From JAOBAU01 sp034667465 (GTDB lineage Bacteria > Acidobacteriota > Thermoanaerobaculia > Gp7-AA8): 64,000 nucleotides of DNA. The stretch lies in assembly GCA_034667465.1 (NCBI GenBank), contig JAXDJV010000002.1:248001-312000 (forward strand), written 5' to 3'. The notes under the pieces are model-generated. The model did no database searches and was not told the DNA's origin. It saw only the letters and a program-made list of their open reading frames with translations. Of the stretch, positions 26,801-34,890 are shown in pieces; positions within the stretch are counted from its first letter, which is position 1; each line of letters starts with the position of its first letter. The translations under genes and the position numbers were made by a program.

Positions 26801-29428
26801 GAACGTCTGCAGCAATGTCGACGCGGTTTCCGTCCGATCGCACGTAGCGTGCGCGACGACAAGCCAGTAATAGCGGCCGGTCGAAACCGTCGCCGTGTAG
26901 CTCGTCGTCGAGACGTTCTGAACGAGCGACGGCGGATTCGTGGTGCCGAGGTAAACGTCGTATGACGAAGCACCGGCGGACGCCTGCCAGGTCAGTTGAA
27001 CCGGTGAGGCGACGTTCGTTGCGTCGTTCGCCGGCGAGATCGTGTTGAACGCTGACGCGGCGCATTTGCCGGTCGTCGTGAACGACGAGATCGCGGACGG
27101 AGTCGTCACCGCCGGCGTGCAGAAGAGATCGCCCTTGGCGATGACGCGCCAGTAGTACGTCGTCGCCGGCTCGAGATTCGACGGCGTGAACGACGGCTCG
27201 GTGACGTCGGATGCGACCACTTTCACCGGCGGATTCGCGGTGTCGAGCAGCACGTCGTAGCGGAAGGCCAGCGGCGGCTCGGACCACGTCAATTGCGGCG
27301 CGGTCGTGGTCGTCAGATTCGCGGACGGCGAGAGCAACACCGGCGCCGCAATCGCACCGCACGAGAAGACGGCGCGCACGCGATTGTTGTCGGTGTCGGC
27401 GATGTAGACGTTGCCGTTCGTCGTGATTGCGAGACCGCCGAGGTTGAACCCGAAGTTGAACTTTGCGCTGGTGGCCGGACCGTTGTCGCCGGCGAAATCG
27501 CCTGGAGGTCCGGAGCCTGCGAACGTCGTGATCTTCGAGCCGTTCGCGGTGATGCGGCGGACGCGATGCGTATTGCCATCGATGAGGAGCAGATCGCCGG
27601 TCGACGGCTCGATGGCGAGTCGCGTCACGCCGATAAACGTCGCCGTCGGTGCTCCGCCATCTCCATTCCCCTCGGACTGTCCGCGTCCGGCCCACAAAGA
27701 AATGTTGTGCGAAACGGCGTCGACCTTTCGCACCGCGTAGTTGTTCATGTCGGCGATGAAGATGTCGCCGGCCGCGTTCACCGCAAGCCCGCGCGGCGTG
27801 TCGAGCGAAGCCGCGGTCGCCGGACCGCCGTCGCCGCTGAAACCCTGTACACCGTTGCCTGCGACCGTCGTGATGATTCGCGTCTTCGCATCGATGCGGC
27901 GGATGCGATGCGCTTCGGGATCGGCAACATAAAGGTTGTCCGCGCTGTCGAATGCCAGCGCTTCAGGACGAAGCAGCGCATTGGTGGCCAGGCCGCTATC
28001 GCCGAGCGTCGTTCCGCCGCCTGCATACGTCGCAATCTTCCCCGACGCATCGACACGCCAGACGCGGAGGTTGTGACCATCGGCGATGTAGATGTTCCCC
28101 GCCGAATCGACGGCGACGTCGCGCGGTCCGCCGATCACGGCGTTCGTCGCGTCGAAACCTTCCTGCGGTTCGGCGTAATAACGGCCGACCTGTCCCGCAA
28201 CCGACGTCACGACATGCGTCGTTGCGTCGATCTTCCGAATGACGTTGTTCGATGCGTCGGCGATGAAGAGATCGCCTTTCCTGTTCACCGCGAGGCCGAG
28301 CGGCTCGTGCAGGACCGCGCCGGTGGCGAGGAGTCCGTCGCCGATATACGACCCGCCGCCCGCAACCGTGGTCACGTCGCCCGTTTCGACGTCGAGCCGG
28401 CGGATGACGTTGAGCGCCTCGTCTTCGTAGTAACCGTATTTCCCGCTGCCGAACGCGAGTCCGTACACCAGCGTCTGCGGATTCGTGAGCTCGAAAATGA
28501 CACCGCTGCTCCTGTCGACTCTGCGCACGGTGCTGTCGGAGGCGAAGACGAGATTGCCGTTCCGGTCGAGCGCAACGACGGTTGGAAACTCGAGCTTTGC
28601 GTTCGTCGCCGCGACACCATTGCCATCGACCAGTGTCCCGCCGCCCGCGTACGTCGTGATCGTGTTCGACGCGGCATCGATGCGGCGAACGCGATTGTTC
28701 CCGCTGTCCGCGAAGAACAGATTGCCGCTTGCATCGGCCGTGATGCCGAACGGCTGGAAGAGCTTCGCGTCGGAGGCATTGCCGGTGTCGCCCGTGTAGC
28801 CCGGCAATCCCCCGGCGTCACCGGCAATCGTCCTGATGACCTTCGTCGTCAGATCGATGCGCCGAATACGGTTGCCGCGAAATCCATCCTCCGTGACGAA
28901 GAGCGCGCCGCGACTGATGACGAGTCCCCACGGGCCATCAAGCGTCGCCTTCGTGGCGACGTCACCATCTCCGAATCCCTGCTCGGGCGTGCCGCCGCCT
29001 GCAAACATCGTGATGATGCCGGTCGCTGCGTCGACGCGCCGCACGCGATTGTTGTCGTGATCGGCGACGAAGACGTTTCCGGCATCGTCGACGACGAGAC
29101 CTCGCGGCTGATTGAGAGAACCGTTCGTTGCTGCTCCGCCATCACCGCTGAATCCTGCGGCGCCGGTTCCGGCGATCGTCGTGATGCGGCCGGTCGCTGC
29201 ATCGACGCGTCGCACGCGTCCCGCGAAACGTTCCGTGAAGTAGATGTTGCCGGCGCCGTCGAGCGCGACACCGCGCGGACCGTAGGCCGCGATGTCGGTC
29301 GCGAGCTGGCCGTCTTCGATTCCGCCGCCGGCGTAGGTCGTAATTGACTGCGCGAAGAGCACCGTCGGCAACGCTGCGAACGCAGCGATAACCGCGAGTC
29401 GGAGGAAGGCGGTCGCAATGCGATTCAT
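23882..29428 (-). CDS. Giant secreted protein with twelve NHL repeats and Fn3-like domains
   Basis: 1848 residues from ATG 29428, which opens a signal peptide (MNRIATAFLRLAVIAAFAALPTVLFAQS). An upstream in-frame extension would overlap the divergent gene and is rejected. I count twelve NHL repeats between about residues 25 and 690 (patterns such as PRGLVVDDAGNVFVADHDNNRVRRVD, each followed by ITTxAG), enough for two six-bladed propellers. Four Fn3-like domains follow (xLTWxxxxxAxxYDVYxGxxNPP, YYWRVxAxG), then about 750 residues of beta-rich modules. There is no membrane anchor or sorting signal that I can see. It is probably a cell-surface or released adhesion or binding protein. The kinase gene lies downstream on the same strand. 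Confidence 0.88.
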   Translation of the reverse strand: MNRIATAFLRLAVIAAFAALPTVLFAQSITTYAGGGIEDGQLATDIAAYGPRGVALDGAGNIYFTERFAGRVRRVDAATGRITTIAGTGAAGFSGDGGAATNGSLNQPRGLVVDDAGNVFVADHDNNRVRRVDAATGIITMFAGGGTPEQGFGDGDVATKATLDGPWGLVISRGALFVTEDGFRGNRIRRIDLTTKVIRTIAGDAGGLPGYTGDTGNASDAKLFQPFGITADASGNLFFADSGNNRVRRIDAASNTITTYAGGGTLVDGNGVAATNAKLEFPTVVALDRNGNLVFASDSTVRRVDRSSGVIFELTNPQTLVYGLAFGSGKYGYYEDEALNVIRRLDVETGDVTTVAGGGSYIGDGLLATGAVLHEPLGLAVNRKGDLFIADASNNVIRKIDATTHVVTSVAGQVGRYYAEPQEGFDATNAVIGGPRDVAVDSAGNIYIADGHNLRVWRVDASGKIATYAGGGTTLGDSGLATNALLRPEALAFDSADNLYVADPEAHRIRRIDAKTRIITTVAGNGVQGFSGDGGPATAASLDTPRGLAVNAAGDIFIADMNNYAVRKVDAVSHNISLWAGRGQSEGNGDGGAPTATFIGVTRLAIEPSTGDLLLIDGNTHRVRRITANGSKITTFAGSGPPGDFAGDNGPATSAKFNFGFNLGGLAITTNGNVYIADTDNNRVRAVFSCGAIAAPVLLSPSANLTTTTAPQLTWSEPPLAFRYDVLLDTANPPVKVVASDVTEPSFTPSNLEPATTYYWRVIAKGDLFCTPAVTTPSAISSFTTTGKCAASAFNTISPANDATNVASPVQLTWQASAGASSYDVYLGTTNPPSLVQNVSTTSYTATVSTGRYYWLVVAHATCDRTETASTLLQTFTAADTPCNGPAPAVQIVSPAEGSSSAALDVNLTWQPSGRIDSFDLYFGDSANPPLLATALASSSQTVSGLRPGTKYYWRVVGRGPCSNGVTSPTVSFTTRSCDVPGATSIVFAPASVSAGSTYSIVWSPASGSDADAAYVVERSRSASFGDVETQVLSSTAATFVADAAGTYYHRVRAVAGCDVTRLGDPSNVTNVSVVNARANVVFAVQPSAVITALGEKLEERRTTFTLENLGASSLQVIVGRQELNGSQPFFSIIDPLGQDVAFVTLEPHTPKSFAIRYAGPRNDAAGSYQGVIFVASTGEGLAVTPYAFVNLKVGGGVSAAPRFTIDGVATEYASFAPFSGSDDSGRAPLQVGVRNDGSSPMEVGFDIGPEVWLTTDSTWNATPIAPQSTRIVNLLTRRGRAPNGSPLPRYTYLTVRTKDGASSRLLVQDNDALAVANGRASRLDVGVRSFIVPEAISMTSTRGARLATRVRLSNVGSDAVQAELIFTPAGADGFDPALVRRATVVVPPNDVVTLTDPLPQLFGATRPASGQLEVRLPRERIGLVAISATTGVAGGSGFAVPVVNRSEGARIGSAHVLPAITKSSTVTTAVVLAETSGNDHAAGRIVLTSASGQKLGEKTFDVPRYGYLRYDDVVASAGASAADNARIQVTVESGGGSVAAMAIVSSNNSDSGAAVLSRPLSDSQTAFARTMRLRGNANSSFSVTTVVPVVPSAAYATAIGLTASPSEATTFTLTFRGATTLIKEVSVPAGTTKIFPNVLTDVFALAPSVTGSVFVDAPTTSRVQAVLQPLSAPSAAPSSFVPLPTTLSEALTSAGTSARRPLFFDGLEQSIDPSRGARWSLLLNEVGGSGGNVDVLLYEAGNRTSPIAGGTITIAPFQQLQLNTIFATLGLDSALRRKERTNVQCVVIARGGSARVAATAVSVDNVSGETKAFALAPVAGSATPSVSLVEPVLPRITIPGKRRTVGH

Positions 29429-29495
29429 ATATTTGATGTAACGAGAGTCGGAGATCTTACCGCAGCTACAATGCGCGGCCGGAACGGAGAACCGA

Positions 29496-30302
29496 GTGCA
29501 TACAGCCGAGATCGCCACCGAAGCCGCGCGCCGCGGCGCCGCCGTGCTCCTCAAATACTGGGAGCAACTCGGCAAAGAAGACGCCGACATCAAGGCGCGC
29601 AACGACTGGGTTTCAACCGCCGATCGTGAGAGCGAAGCGGCGATCGTCGCGTATCTCAACGAACAGTTACCCGAGGACGGGATTCAGGGCGAAGAAGGCG
29701 GACGAAGCGCCGGCACGAGCGGCCGCACGTGGATCATCGATCCGCTCGACGGGACTTCGAACTATCTGCAGCATTTCCCGTTCTGGTCCGTGTCGATCGG
29801 CCTCAAACAGCGCGATGAGATCGTGGCCGGCGTCGTTTACGAACCGCTGCGCGACATCGTTTTTTCCGCGGAGCGTGGCGCCGGTGCGTTTCGCGATGGA
29901 ACACGGATGCGCGTTTCCGAACAGCCGGGCGTCGAAGCGGCGTTTCTCGCGACCGGATTTCCGTTTCGCGCGCAGCAGTTCGTCGCCACCTACTGCCGCA
30001 TCTTTCAGGATGTGATCTCGATCGCGAAAGGCGTGCGGCGCGCAGGTTCTGCGGCGCTCGATCTCGCCTACACGGCCGCGGGCGTATTCGACGGTTTCTT
30101 CGAGCTGCACCTGGCGTCGTGGGACGTCGCAGCCGGCTCGCTGCTCGTCACCGAAGCGGGCGGCGTAGTGAGCGATTTTTCCGGCGGCGATCGCTGGCTG
30201 GCGCGCGGCAACATCATCGGCGCGCCGCGCGGCGTACACGCGGAACTGCTGAAGCTGATCAATCGATACGTGACCGAAGACGAGCTCGATCGCCGCAAAT
30301 GA
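29496..30302 (+). CDS. Inositol-monophosphatase-family phosphatase
   Basis: 268 residues from a GTG start with GGAG upstream. The family's metal-binding motifs are all present: DWVSTADRESE, a Glu pair in GEEGG, WIIDPLDGTSNYLQHFP and WDVAAGSLLVTEAGG. Such enzymes are Mg2+-dependent and Li+-sensitive and hydrolyse phosphomonoesters such as inositol-1-phosphate, or act as CysQ or SuhB. The substrate cannot be set from sequence alone. The stop overlaps the start of the DNA glycosylase gene as ATGA, forming a two-gene operon. Confidence 0.92.
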   Translation: MHTAEIATEAARRGAAVLLKYWEQLGKEDADIKARNDWVSTADRESEAAIVAYLNEQLPEDGIQGEEGGRSAGTSGRTWIIDPLDGTSNYLQHFPFWSVSIGLKQRDEIVAGVVYEPLRDIVFSAERGAGAFRDGTRMRVSEQPGVEAAFLATGFPFRAQQFVATYCRIFQDVISIAKGVRRAGSAALDLAYTAAGVFDGFFELHLASWDVAAGSLLVTEAGGVVSDFSGGDRWLARGNIIGAPRGVHAELLKLINRYVTEDELDRRK

Positions 30303-30904
30303 AACCGCTCCCGCGTGATTTCTATCTGAACGACACTGTCTCGATCGCCCGCGCGCTCCTCGGCTGCGTGTTGTGGCGCCGTCTCGACGGCGAGTTACTC
30401 GCCGGACGAATCGTCGAAGCCGAGGCCTACCTCGGCGCGAACGACATGGCCAGCCACGCGCGACGCGGTCTGCGATCGCCGCGCGTCGAGTCGATGTATC
30501 TCGACGGTGGACACGCGTATGTCTACTTCACCTACGGCATGCACTACTGCATGAACGTCGTCACGCAGGAAGCCGACATCGCCGAAGCGGTGCTGCTGCG
30601 CGGACTCGAGCCGCTGCAGGGAATCAAATCGATGCGAACGCGACGTCCGAAAGCAAAACGCGATTTCGATTTGATGAATGGACCAGGAAAACTCTGCGCG
30701 GCGATGGCGATCGACAAAGCGCTCGACGGCGTGCCGCTCGATGGAAAGGCGCTCTTCATCACGCCGCGCGATCTTGATGTGCGCGAAGAAGAGATCGCGG
30801 TGAGCGCGAGGATCGGCGTGGAGAATTCGGGCGAGGCGGCGCCATGGCCGCTGCGGTTCTATTTGCGCGGAAACCGATATGTCGGCCACGGGCCGATGCG
30901 CTGA
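30299..30904 (+). CDS. 3-methyladenine DNA glycosylase (AAG/MPG family)
   Basis: 201 residues, typical of the bacterial family. Removes alkylated purines such as 3-methyladenine from DNA. Key segments are LARALLGCVLWR, GRIVEAEAYLGANDMASHA (with the catalytic Glu), HAYVYFTYGMHYCMNVV, AVLLRGLEPLQG and GPGKLCAAMAID. The ATG overlaps the upstream stop, so translation is coupled to the phosphatase gene. An alternative start much further upstream would lie inside that gene and is not needed. Confidence 0.95.
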   Translation: MKPLPRDFYLNDTVSIARALLGCVLWRRLDGELLAGRIVEAEAYLGANDMASHARRGLRSPRVESMYLDGGHAYVYFTYGMHYCMNVVTQEADIAEAVLLRGLEPLQGIKSMRTRRPKAKRDFDLMNGPGKLCAAMAIDKALDGVPLDGKALFITPRDLDVREEEIAVSARIGVENSGEAAPWPLRFYLRGNRYVGHGPMR

Positions 30905-31043
30905 TTCGCGCAGCGTCAGCCAACGGCTTCGCGGCGGATCTTTTCCCACGGCGCTGCAGCACCTGACAACGGAGCCTCACGTCGTGTAGGCTTCGCCCTC
31001 CAGCGCAGCGGGCCGTGCCCTTCAGTTCTTTAACAACTCAGTT

Positions 31044-31198
31044 CGAGACGGTGCTCGGGAAGCCGGTTTAAGACCGGCGCGGCCCCCGCCACTGTACCCG
31101 GAGACGACTCATGCGCGGCCCCAGCGAGGCCCCCACTGCATTGTGCGGGAAGGGAGCATGAGAAGGATGACCCGGAAGCCAGGAGACCGACCGTCTCG
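31044..31198 (+). promoter_or_regulatory. Cobalamin riboswitch
   Basis: The leader shows the adenosylcobalamin aptamer landmarks in order: GGTGC with GGGAAGCCGGT (31051-31067), the core GCCCCCGCCACTGT (31082-31095), and the B12 box GAAGCCAGGAGACC near 31175-31188. The closing stem pairs CGAGACGGT (31044-31052) with ACCGTCTCG (31190-31198). Behind it a small hairpin (GCTTC-GGAGG-GAAGC, 31215-31229) places the Shine-Dalgarno in its loop, so control is probably translational. It stands before the BtuB gene, a standard target. The 140 bases before it (30905-31043) hold no gene; a weak promoter is possible (CTGACA 30963-30968, TAGGCT 30987-30992). Confidence 0.93.
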
Positions 31199-31233
31199 GA
31201 CACAACGCATGCACGCTTCGGAGGGAAGCCGTC

Positions 31234-33060
31234 GTGAAAACTGTCCTGTCGTTTCTCCTTTTTCTTACTGCTGTTACCACCGCATTCGCACAGACGAGTG
31301 CTGACATCGTCGTCACCGCCTCCGCGATTCCGGAGACGGTCGAGACGACGCCGGCCGCCGTCACCGTCATCACGCACAAACAGATCGAAGAGCGCGGCGC
31401 CACCGATCTCGCCGACGTCCTCCGCGAGGTTCCCGGTCTCTCCTTCAGCCGTACCGGCTCGGCCGGCCGCGCCACCTCGCTCTTCACGCGTGGCGCGAAC
31501 TCCACGCACACGCTCGTGCTCTGGAATGGCATCCAGCTCAACAATCCGTACTTCTCCGGATTCGACTGGGGCCAGTTCTCGACCGCCGGCGTGCAGCAGG
31601 TCGAAGTCGTGCGCGGTCCGTACTCCGCGCTGTACGGATCGGACGCCGTCGCCGGCGTAGTCAACGTGTTGACTTCACCGGCTTCGAGCTACTTTCGCGG
31701 CAGCGTCGAAGGGGGCAGCAAGGGGTTGCGCAACGGGGAACTCTCCGGCGCATACGCCGGCACGTCCGGGAAAATCAGCGGCGCGTGCGGACGCCGTGAA
31801 GATGATGGTTTCGCTCCCAACGACGACATCCGTCAGGACAGCGGGAATGTCTACGCGCAGTGGATGCCCGGCGCCAACTTCTCGCTCGGCGCCTCGGCGC
31901 GCCGCAACTCCTACGACCTCGGCATCCCTGTAAACACGAACTTCTTCGGAACCGAGCTCGTACCGAGTCCGAATCGCCGCGGCAGCGGCAACGACCGGCA
32001 GATTGCGATTCCGATCACGCAGGCGATCGGCCGCTTCTCGTATGACGTCGCGCTCTCCGACAACAAGCGCCGCGACGACTTTCAGGATCCAGACGATCCG
32101 TACGGTCTCACCGAATCGCGCACCGATTCGAAAGTGCGTCGCGCCCGGCTGGTGACGCGCACCGTCACCGGCATCGGCACGATCGTGCTCGGCGGCGAAT
32201 ACGCGCGCGCCATCGTCGACGACGCGTCGACCTACGGCGTCAATCTCGCCGGCAATCGCCGCACCGAACGCTCATTCTTCGTCGAGGATCGCCTGTCGCA
32301 CGAGATGGAAGGCGGCTCGCATTTCGAACTGTCCCTCGGCGCGCGTCACGACGACTTCGACACCTTCGGCAGCGAGACCTCGCCGCGCATCGCTCTTGCG
32401 CTCGCCCGGGGCGGCACGAAGTGGCGCGCCGCATACGGTCAGGCGTTTCGCGCGCCGTCCGTCGGCGAGCTCTACTTCCCGTTCTCCGGAAATCGCAATC
32501 TCAATGCGGAGCACAGCCGCAGTTTCGAATTCGGTTTCGATCGCGGCCTCGGCACCGCATCACAGCTGTCGCTGACGTACTTCAACAGCAGCTATCGAGA
32601 CCTGATCATCTTCGATCCGGCGACGTTCATCTTCTCGAACATCGGCCGCGCGAAGAGCGACGGAATCGAAGCCGGCTTCTCGCGCCGCATCGCCAGTCAG
32701 TTCTACACATCGCTCAGCTACACGTGGCTGCACAAAGATGAAGATGAATCGACCGGACTGCGACTGGCGCGGCGTCCGGAACACAGCGGCTCGCTTGCGT
32801 TCGGATACACGCGCGGCTCGATCGACACGAATGTCGCGGTGATTCGCAGCGGCGCGCGCACCGACATCCTGCCGATCGCTCCGTACTCGCGCACCGAAAA
32901 CCGCGGCTACACGACCATCGACGTCAATCTGCAGTGGCGCGCGGCGCGCTTCGCACCGTACGTGCGGATCGAGAATTTGCGCGACACGCGATATGAGGAA
33001 GTGCTCGGATATCCGTCGCCGGGACGCCGCACGATCGTCGGCCTGCGCTTCGGAACGTAG
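31234..33060 (+). CDS. btuB: TonB-dependent vitamin B12 outer-membrane receptor
   Basis: 608 residues from GTG 31234 with a GGAGG site. A signal peptide (MKTVLSFLLFLTAVTTAFAQ) is followed by a TonB box (ADIVVTAS), a plug domain (IEERGATDLADVLREVPGLS, LWNGIQLNNPYFSGF, VEVVRGPYSALYGSDAVAGVVNV) and a beta-barrel that ends in an aromatic-rich C-terminus typical of the family (TIVGLRFGT). It imports cobalamin or another corrinoid across the outer membrane using TonB energy. The cobalamin riboswitch upstream supports the specificity. No inner-membrane btuCD genes are adjacent, so they lie elsewhere or are absent. Confidence 0.92.
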   Translation: MKTVLSFLLFLTAVTTAFAQTSADIVVTASAIPETVETTPAAVTVITHKQIEERGATDLADVLREVPGLSFSRTGSAGRATSLFTRGANSTHTLVLWNGIQLNNPYFSGFDWGQFSTAGVQQVEVVRGPYSALYGSDAVAGVVNVLTSPASSYFRGSVEGGSKGLRNGELSGAYAGTSGKISGACGRREDDGFAPNDDIRQDSGNVYAQWMPGANFSLGASARRNSYDLGIPVNTNFFGTELVPSPNRRGSGNDRQIAIPITQAIGRFSYDVALSDNKRRDDFQDPDDPYGLTESRTDSKVRRARLVTRTVTGIGTIVLGGEYARAIVDDASTYGVNLAGNRRTERSFFVEDRLSHEMEGGSHFELSLGARHDDFDTFGSETSPRIALALARGGTKWRAAYGQAFRAPSVGELYFPFSGNRNLNAEHSRSFEFGFDRGLGTASQLSLTYFNSSYRDLIIFDPATFIFSNIGRAKSDGIEAGFSRRIASQFYTSLSYTWLHKDEDESTGLRLARRPEHSGSLAFGYTRGSIDTNVAVIRSGARTDILPIAPYSRTENRGYTTIDVNLQWRAARFAPYVRIENLRDTRYEEVLGYPSPGRRTIVGLRFGT

Positions 33061-33082
33061 ATCGCGAATAGGCCGCTAAACC

Positions 33083-33125
33083 GGTATCGGGAAGTGGTTT
33101 GACTCCATTTCCGCTTCCCGATACC
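33083..33125 (+). terminator. Strong stem-loop between btuB and the MglA-like gene
   Basis: A 15-bp stem with one G-T pair: 33083-33097 (starting GGTATCGGGAAG) with 33111-33125 (ending CTTCCCGATACC), loop of 13 bases. It starts 22 bases after the btuB stop and ends 13 bases before the next ATG. No T-run follows and no Shine-Dalgarno lies between the stem and the ATG. It may end btuB transcription with help from Rho, or regulate the next gene. Confidence 0.6.
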
Positions 33126-33138
33126 CTCCCCTGATCCC

Positions 33139-34377
33139 ATGGTCCTCTTCAATTACGCAACGAAGGAAATCACCGCAAAGATCGTCTATTACGGTCCCGG
33201 ACTTTGCGGAAAGACGACAAATCTGCAGTTCGTCTACGACTCGTTGCCGTCGAACAACAAGAGCAAGATGCTCTCGCTGGCGACGAAGACCGATCGCACG
33301 CTGTTCTTCGATTTCCTTCCGCTCGACCTTGGAAAGATCCGTGGCATGCGCACCAAGCTGCAGCTCTACACGGTGCCGGGGCAGGTCTATTACAACTCGA
33401 CGCGCCAGCTCGTGCTGAAAGGCGCCGACGGGATCGTGTTCGTCGCCGATTCACAGGACTTCGCGGTCGATGCGAATCTCGAGTCGCTGCAGAACCTGGA
33501 AGACAACCTGAAACGTCAGGGGATTCGCATCCGCGAGATCCCGGTCGTGATGCAGTACAACAAACGCGACCTGCCGAACGCGCTTCCTGCCGAAGAGCTC
33601 GAGAAGGAAGTCAACAAGCTGCATGTGCCGCATTACTCCTCGGTGGCGACGACCGGCATCGGCGTCGAAGAAACGCTGAAGGGAATCACGCAGCTGGTGC
33701 TCGCGCATCTCGTGAAGAAGTACGGACTGGAAGGTTCGGAACCGCTCGAGCGCGAGATTCAGATTCTCAATCCGACCGTGCCGCGCGAGAAAAGCGCCGA
33801 CTCGCTTTGGGATGACGACGATGACGATGTCGCACCGGCCGCCGCACCGGCACCGCCGCCGCCCGCGGCACCGGCCGCGAATCCCTATATGGTCGACGAC
33901 GCGGACGACGATGAAGACATCCCGCTCGTCGCCACAGAGCTGATCGGTTCGACCACGACATCTTCCGCGACGGCAACCGCGCCGCCTGTGCCGACCCGCT
34001 CACCGCAGAGTCCGTTCATGGAAGTCGAAGACTATTTCGCAACCAGCGCTCCGGCGCCGGCTGCTCCTCCCCCTTCGCAACCCGCACCGCCACCGGCAAC
34101 ATCATCGAGACACTCCTCGTCGCCGTTCGGCGAGTTGCCGATGGAAGTGCCGCTGACGTCGATCGAGATTCCGCTGCCGGCCGGCATTCTCAATTCGCTG
34201 CCGGACCTCGATGAGCCGCTGCCGCCTGCACCGGCAGCCGCCGCGCCGACCGAGCGTCGTGCGACGGACGGTCTCGTGAAAGAGGTGAGCATCCCGCTCA
34301 ATCTTTCGCTCGATGAGATTCGGCAACATCGCCGTCTCCGGCTGAAGATCACGCTTGACGTGAACCTGCTGCCGTAG
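33139..34377 (+). CDS. MglA-like small Ras-superfamily GTPase with a long disordered tail
   Basis: 412 residues. The first 195 residues match MglA: P-loop YYGPGLCGKTTNLQFV (about residues 18-33), TKTDRTLFFDFLP, the switch II-like TVPGQVYYNSTR and the NKRD-type base-recognition motif. MglA acts in polarity and motility with the GAP MglB. No MglB gene is visible here. The remaining 215 residues are an acidic, then Pro/Ala/Thr-rich region (DDDDDDVAPAAAPAP and similar) ending in a short conserved-looking segment (VSIPLNLSLDEIRQHRRLRLKITLDVNL). This is about twice the length of classical MglA. No Shine-Dalgarno is seen, so initiation may be unusual. Confidence 0.88.
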   Translation: MVLFNYATKEITAKIVYYGPGLCGKTTNLQFVYDSLPSNNKSKMLSLATKTDRTLFFDFLPLDLGKIRGMRTKLQLYTVPGQVYYNSTRQLVLKGADGIVFVADSQDFAVDANLESLQNLEDNLKRQGIRIREIPVVMQYNKRDLPNALPAEELEKEVNKLHVPHYSSVATTGIGVEETLKGITQLVLAHLVKKYGLEGSEPLEREIQILNPTVPREKSADSLWDDDDDDVAPAAAPAPPPPAAPAANPYMVDDADDDEDIPLVATELIGSTTTSSATATAPPVPTRSPQSPFMEVEDYFATSAPAPAAPPPSQPAPPPATSSRHSSSPFGELPMEVPLTSIEIPLPAGILNSLPDLDEPLPPAPAAAAPTERRATDGLVKEVSIPLNLSLDEIRQHRRLRLKITLDVNLLP

Positions 34378-34398
34378 AATGCTCCCGCGCCTCCACCA

Positions 34399-34485
34399 GG
34401 AGGAGTGGCCGAGTGGTTTAAGGCAGCGGTCTTGAAAACCGCCGTACGGGAAACCGTACCGTGGGTTCGAATCCCACCTCCTCCG
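34399..34485 (+). tRNA. tRNA-Ser (anticodon UGA)
   Basis: The acceptor stem GGAGGAG (34399-34405) pairs with CTCCTCC (34478-34484). The D-arm (GTGGCCGAGTGG), anticodon arm GCGGT-CTTGAAA-ACCGC, a long variable stem (TACGGGAAACCGTA) and the T-arm GTGGGTTCGAATCCCAC are all readable. The long variable arm and UGA anticodon identify serine; discriminator base G. Confidence 0.97.
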
Positions 34486-34644
34486 GCGCCGGGCACGGCC
34501 CGGTGCGCTGGTTGGCATAGCCTCGGCGCTACCTTCATTTCTTTTCCGGGCATTCGCCTGTTTGCAGCCTGAGTCGAAATTCTTTCCAGCTCTGGAATTG
34601 ACATTCCCGCTTACGGCTTTAAGATGCCACCAGGGCCACCAGAC

Positions 34645-34735
34645 GGAGAGATGGGTGAGTGGCTGAAGCCAGCGGTTTGCTAAACCGCCGTAGGGCCTTA
34701 AAGCTCTACCGAGGGTTCGAATCCCTCTCTCTCCG
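34645..34735 (+). tRNA. tRNA-Ser (anticodon GCU)
   Basis: The acceptor stem GGAGAGA (34645-34651) pairs with TCTCTCC (34728-34734). The anticodon arm is GCGGTTTGCTAAACCGC, giving GCU, and a long variable arm (TAGGGCCTTAAAGCTCTA) and T-arm GAGGGTTCGAATCCCTC follow. It lies 159 bases after the first tRNA-Ser. I see no gene in the 159 bases between them, apart from a GC-rich hairpin near 34487-34511. Confidence 0.97.
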
Positions 34736-34890
34736 CCAACTTTTCCCCTCCCTTTCCTCCCTCACGGGAACTCCTTTTTAAACACGAAATAACCAGCTCA
34801 GGCACATTTCGTGAAGCGAGTTCATCTCGGCCGCAAACGCGCCGAGCAGTTCACGCAGTACTCATTTTTTCGAGTTCTAAGGAGAACCCC

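Noticed and set aside
29428..29659. Start upstream of 29428 for the NHL protein
   Set aside because: It would overlap the divergent phosphatase gene and add a sequence that is not a signal peptide; ATG 29428 gives a typical one.
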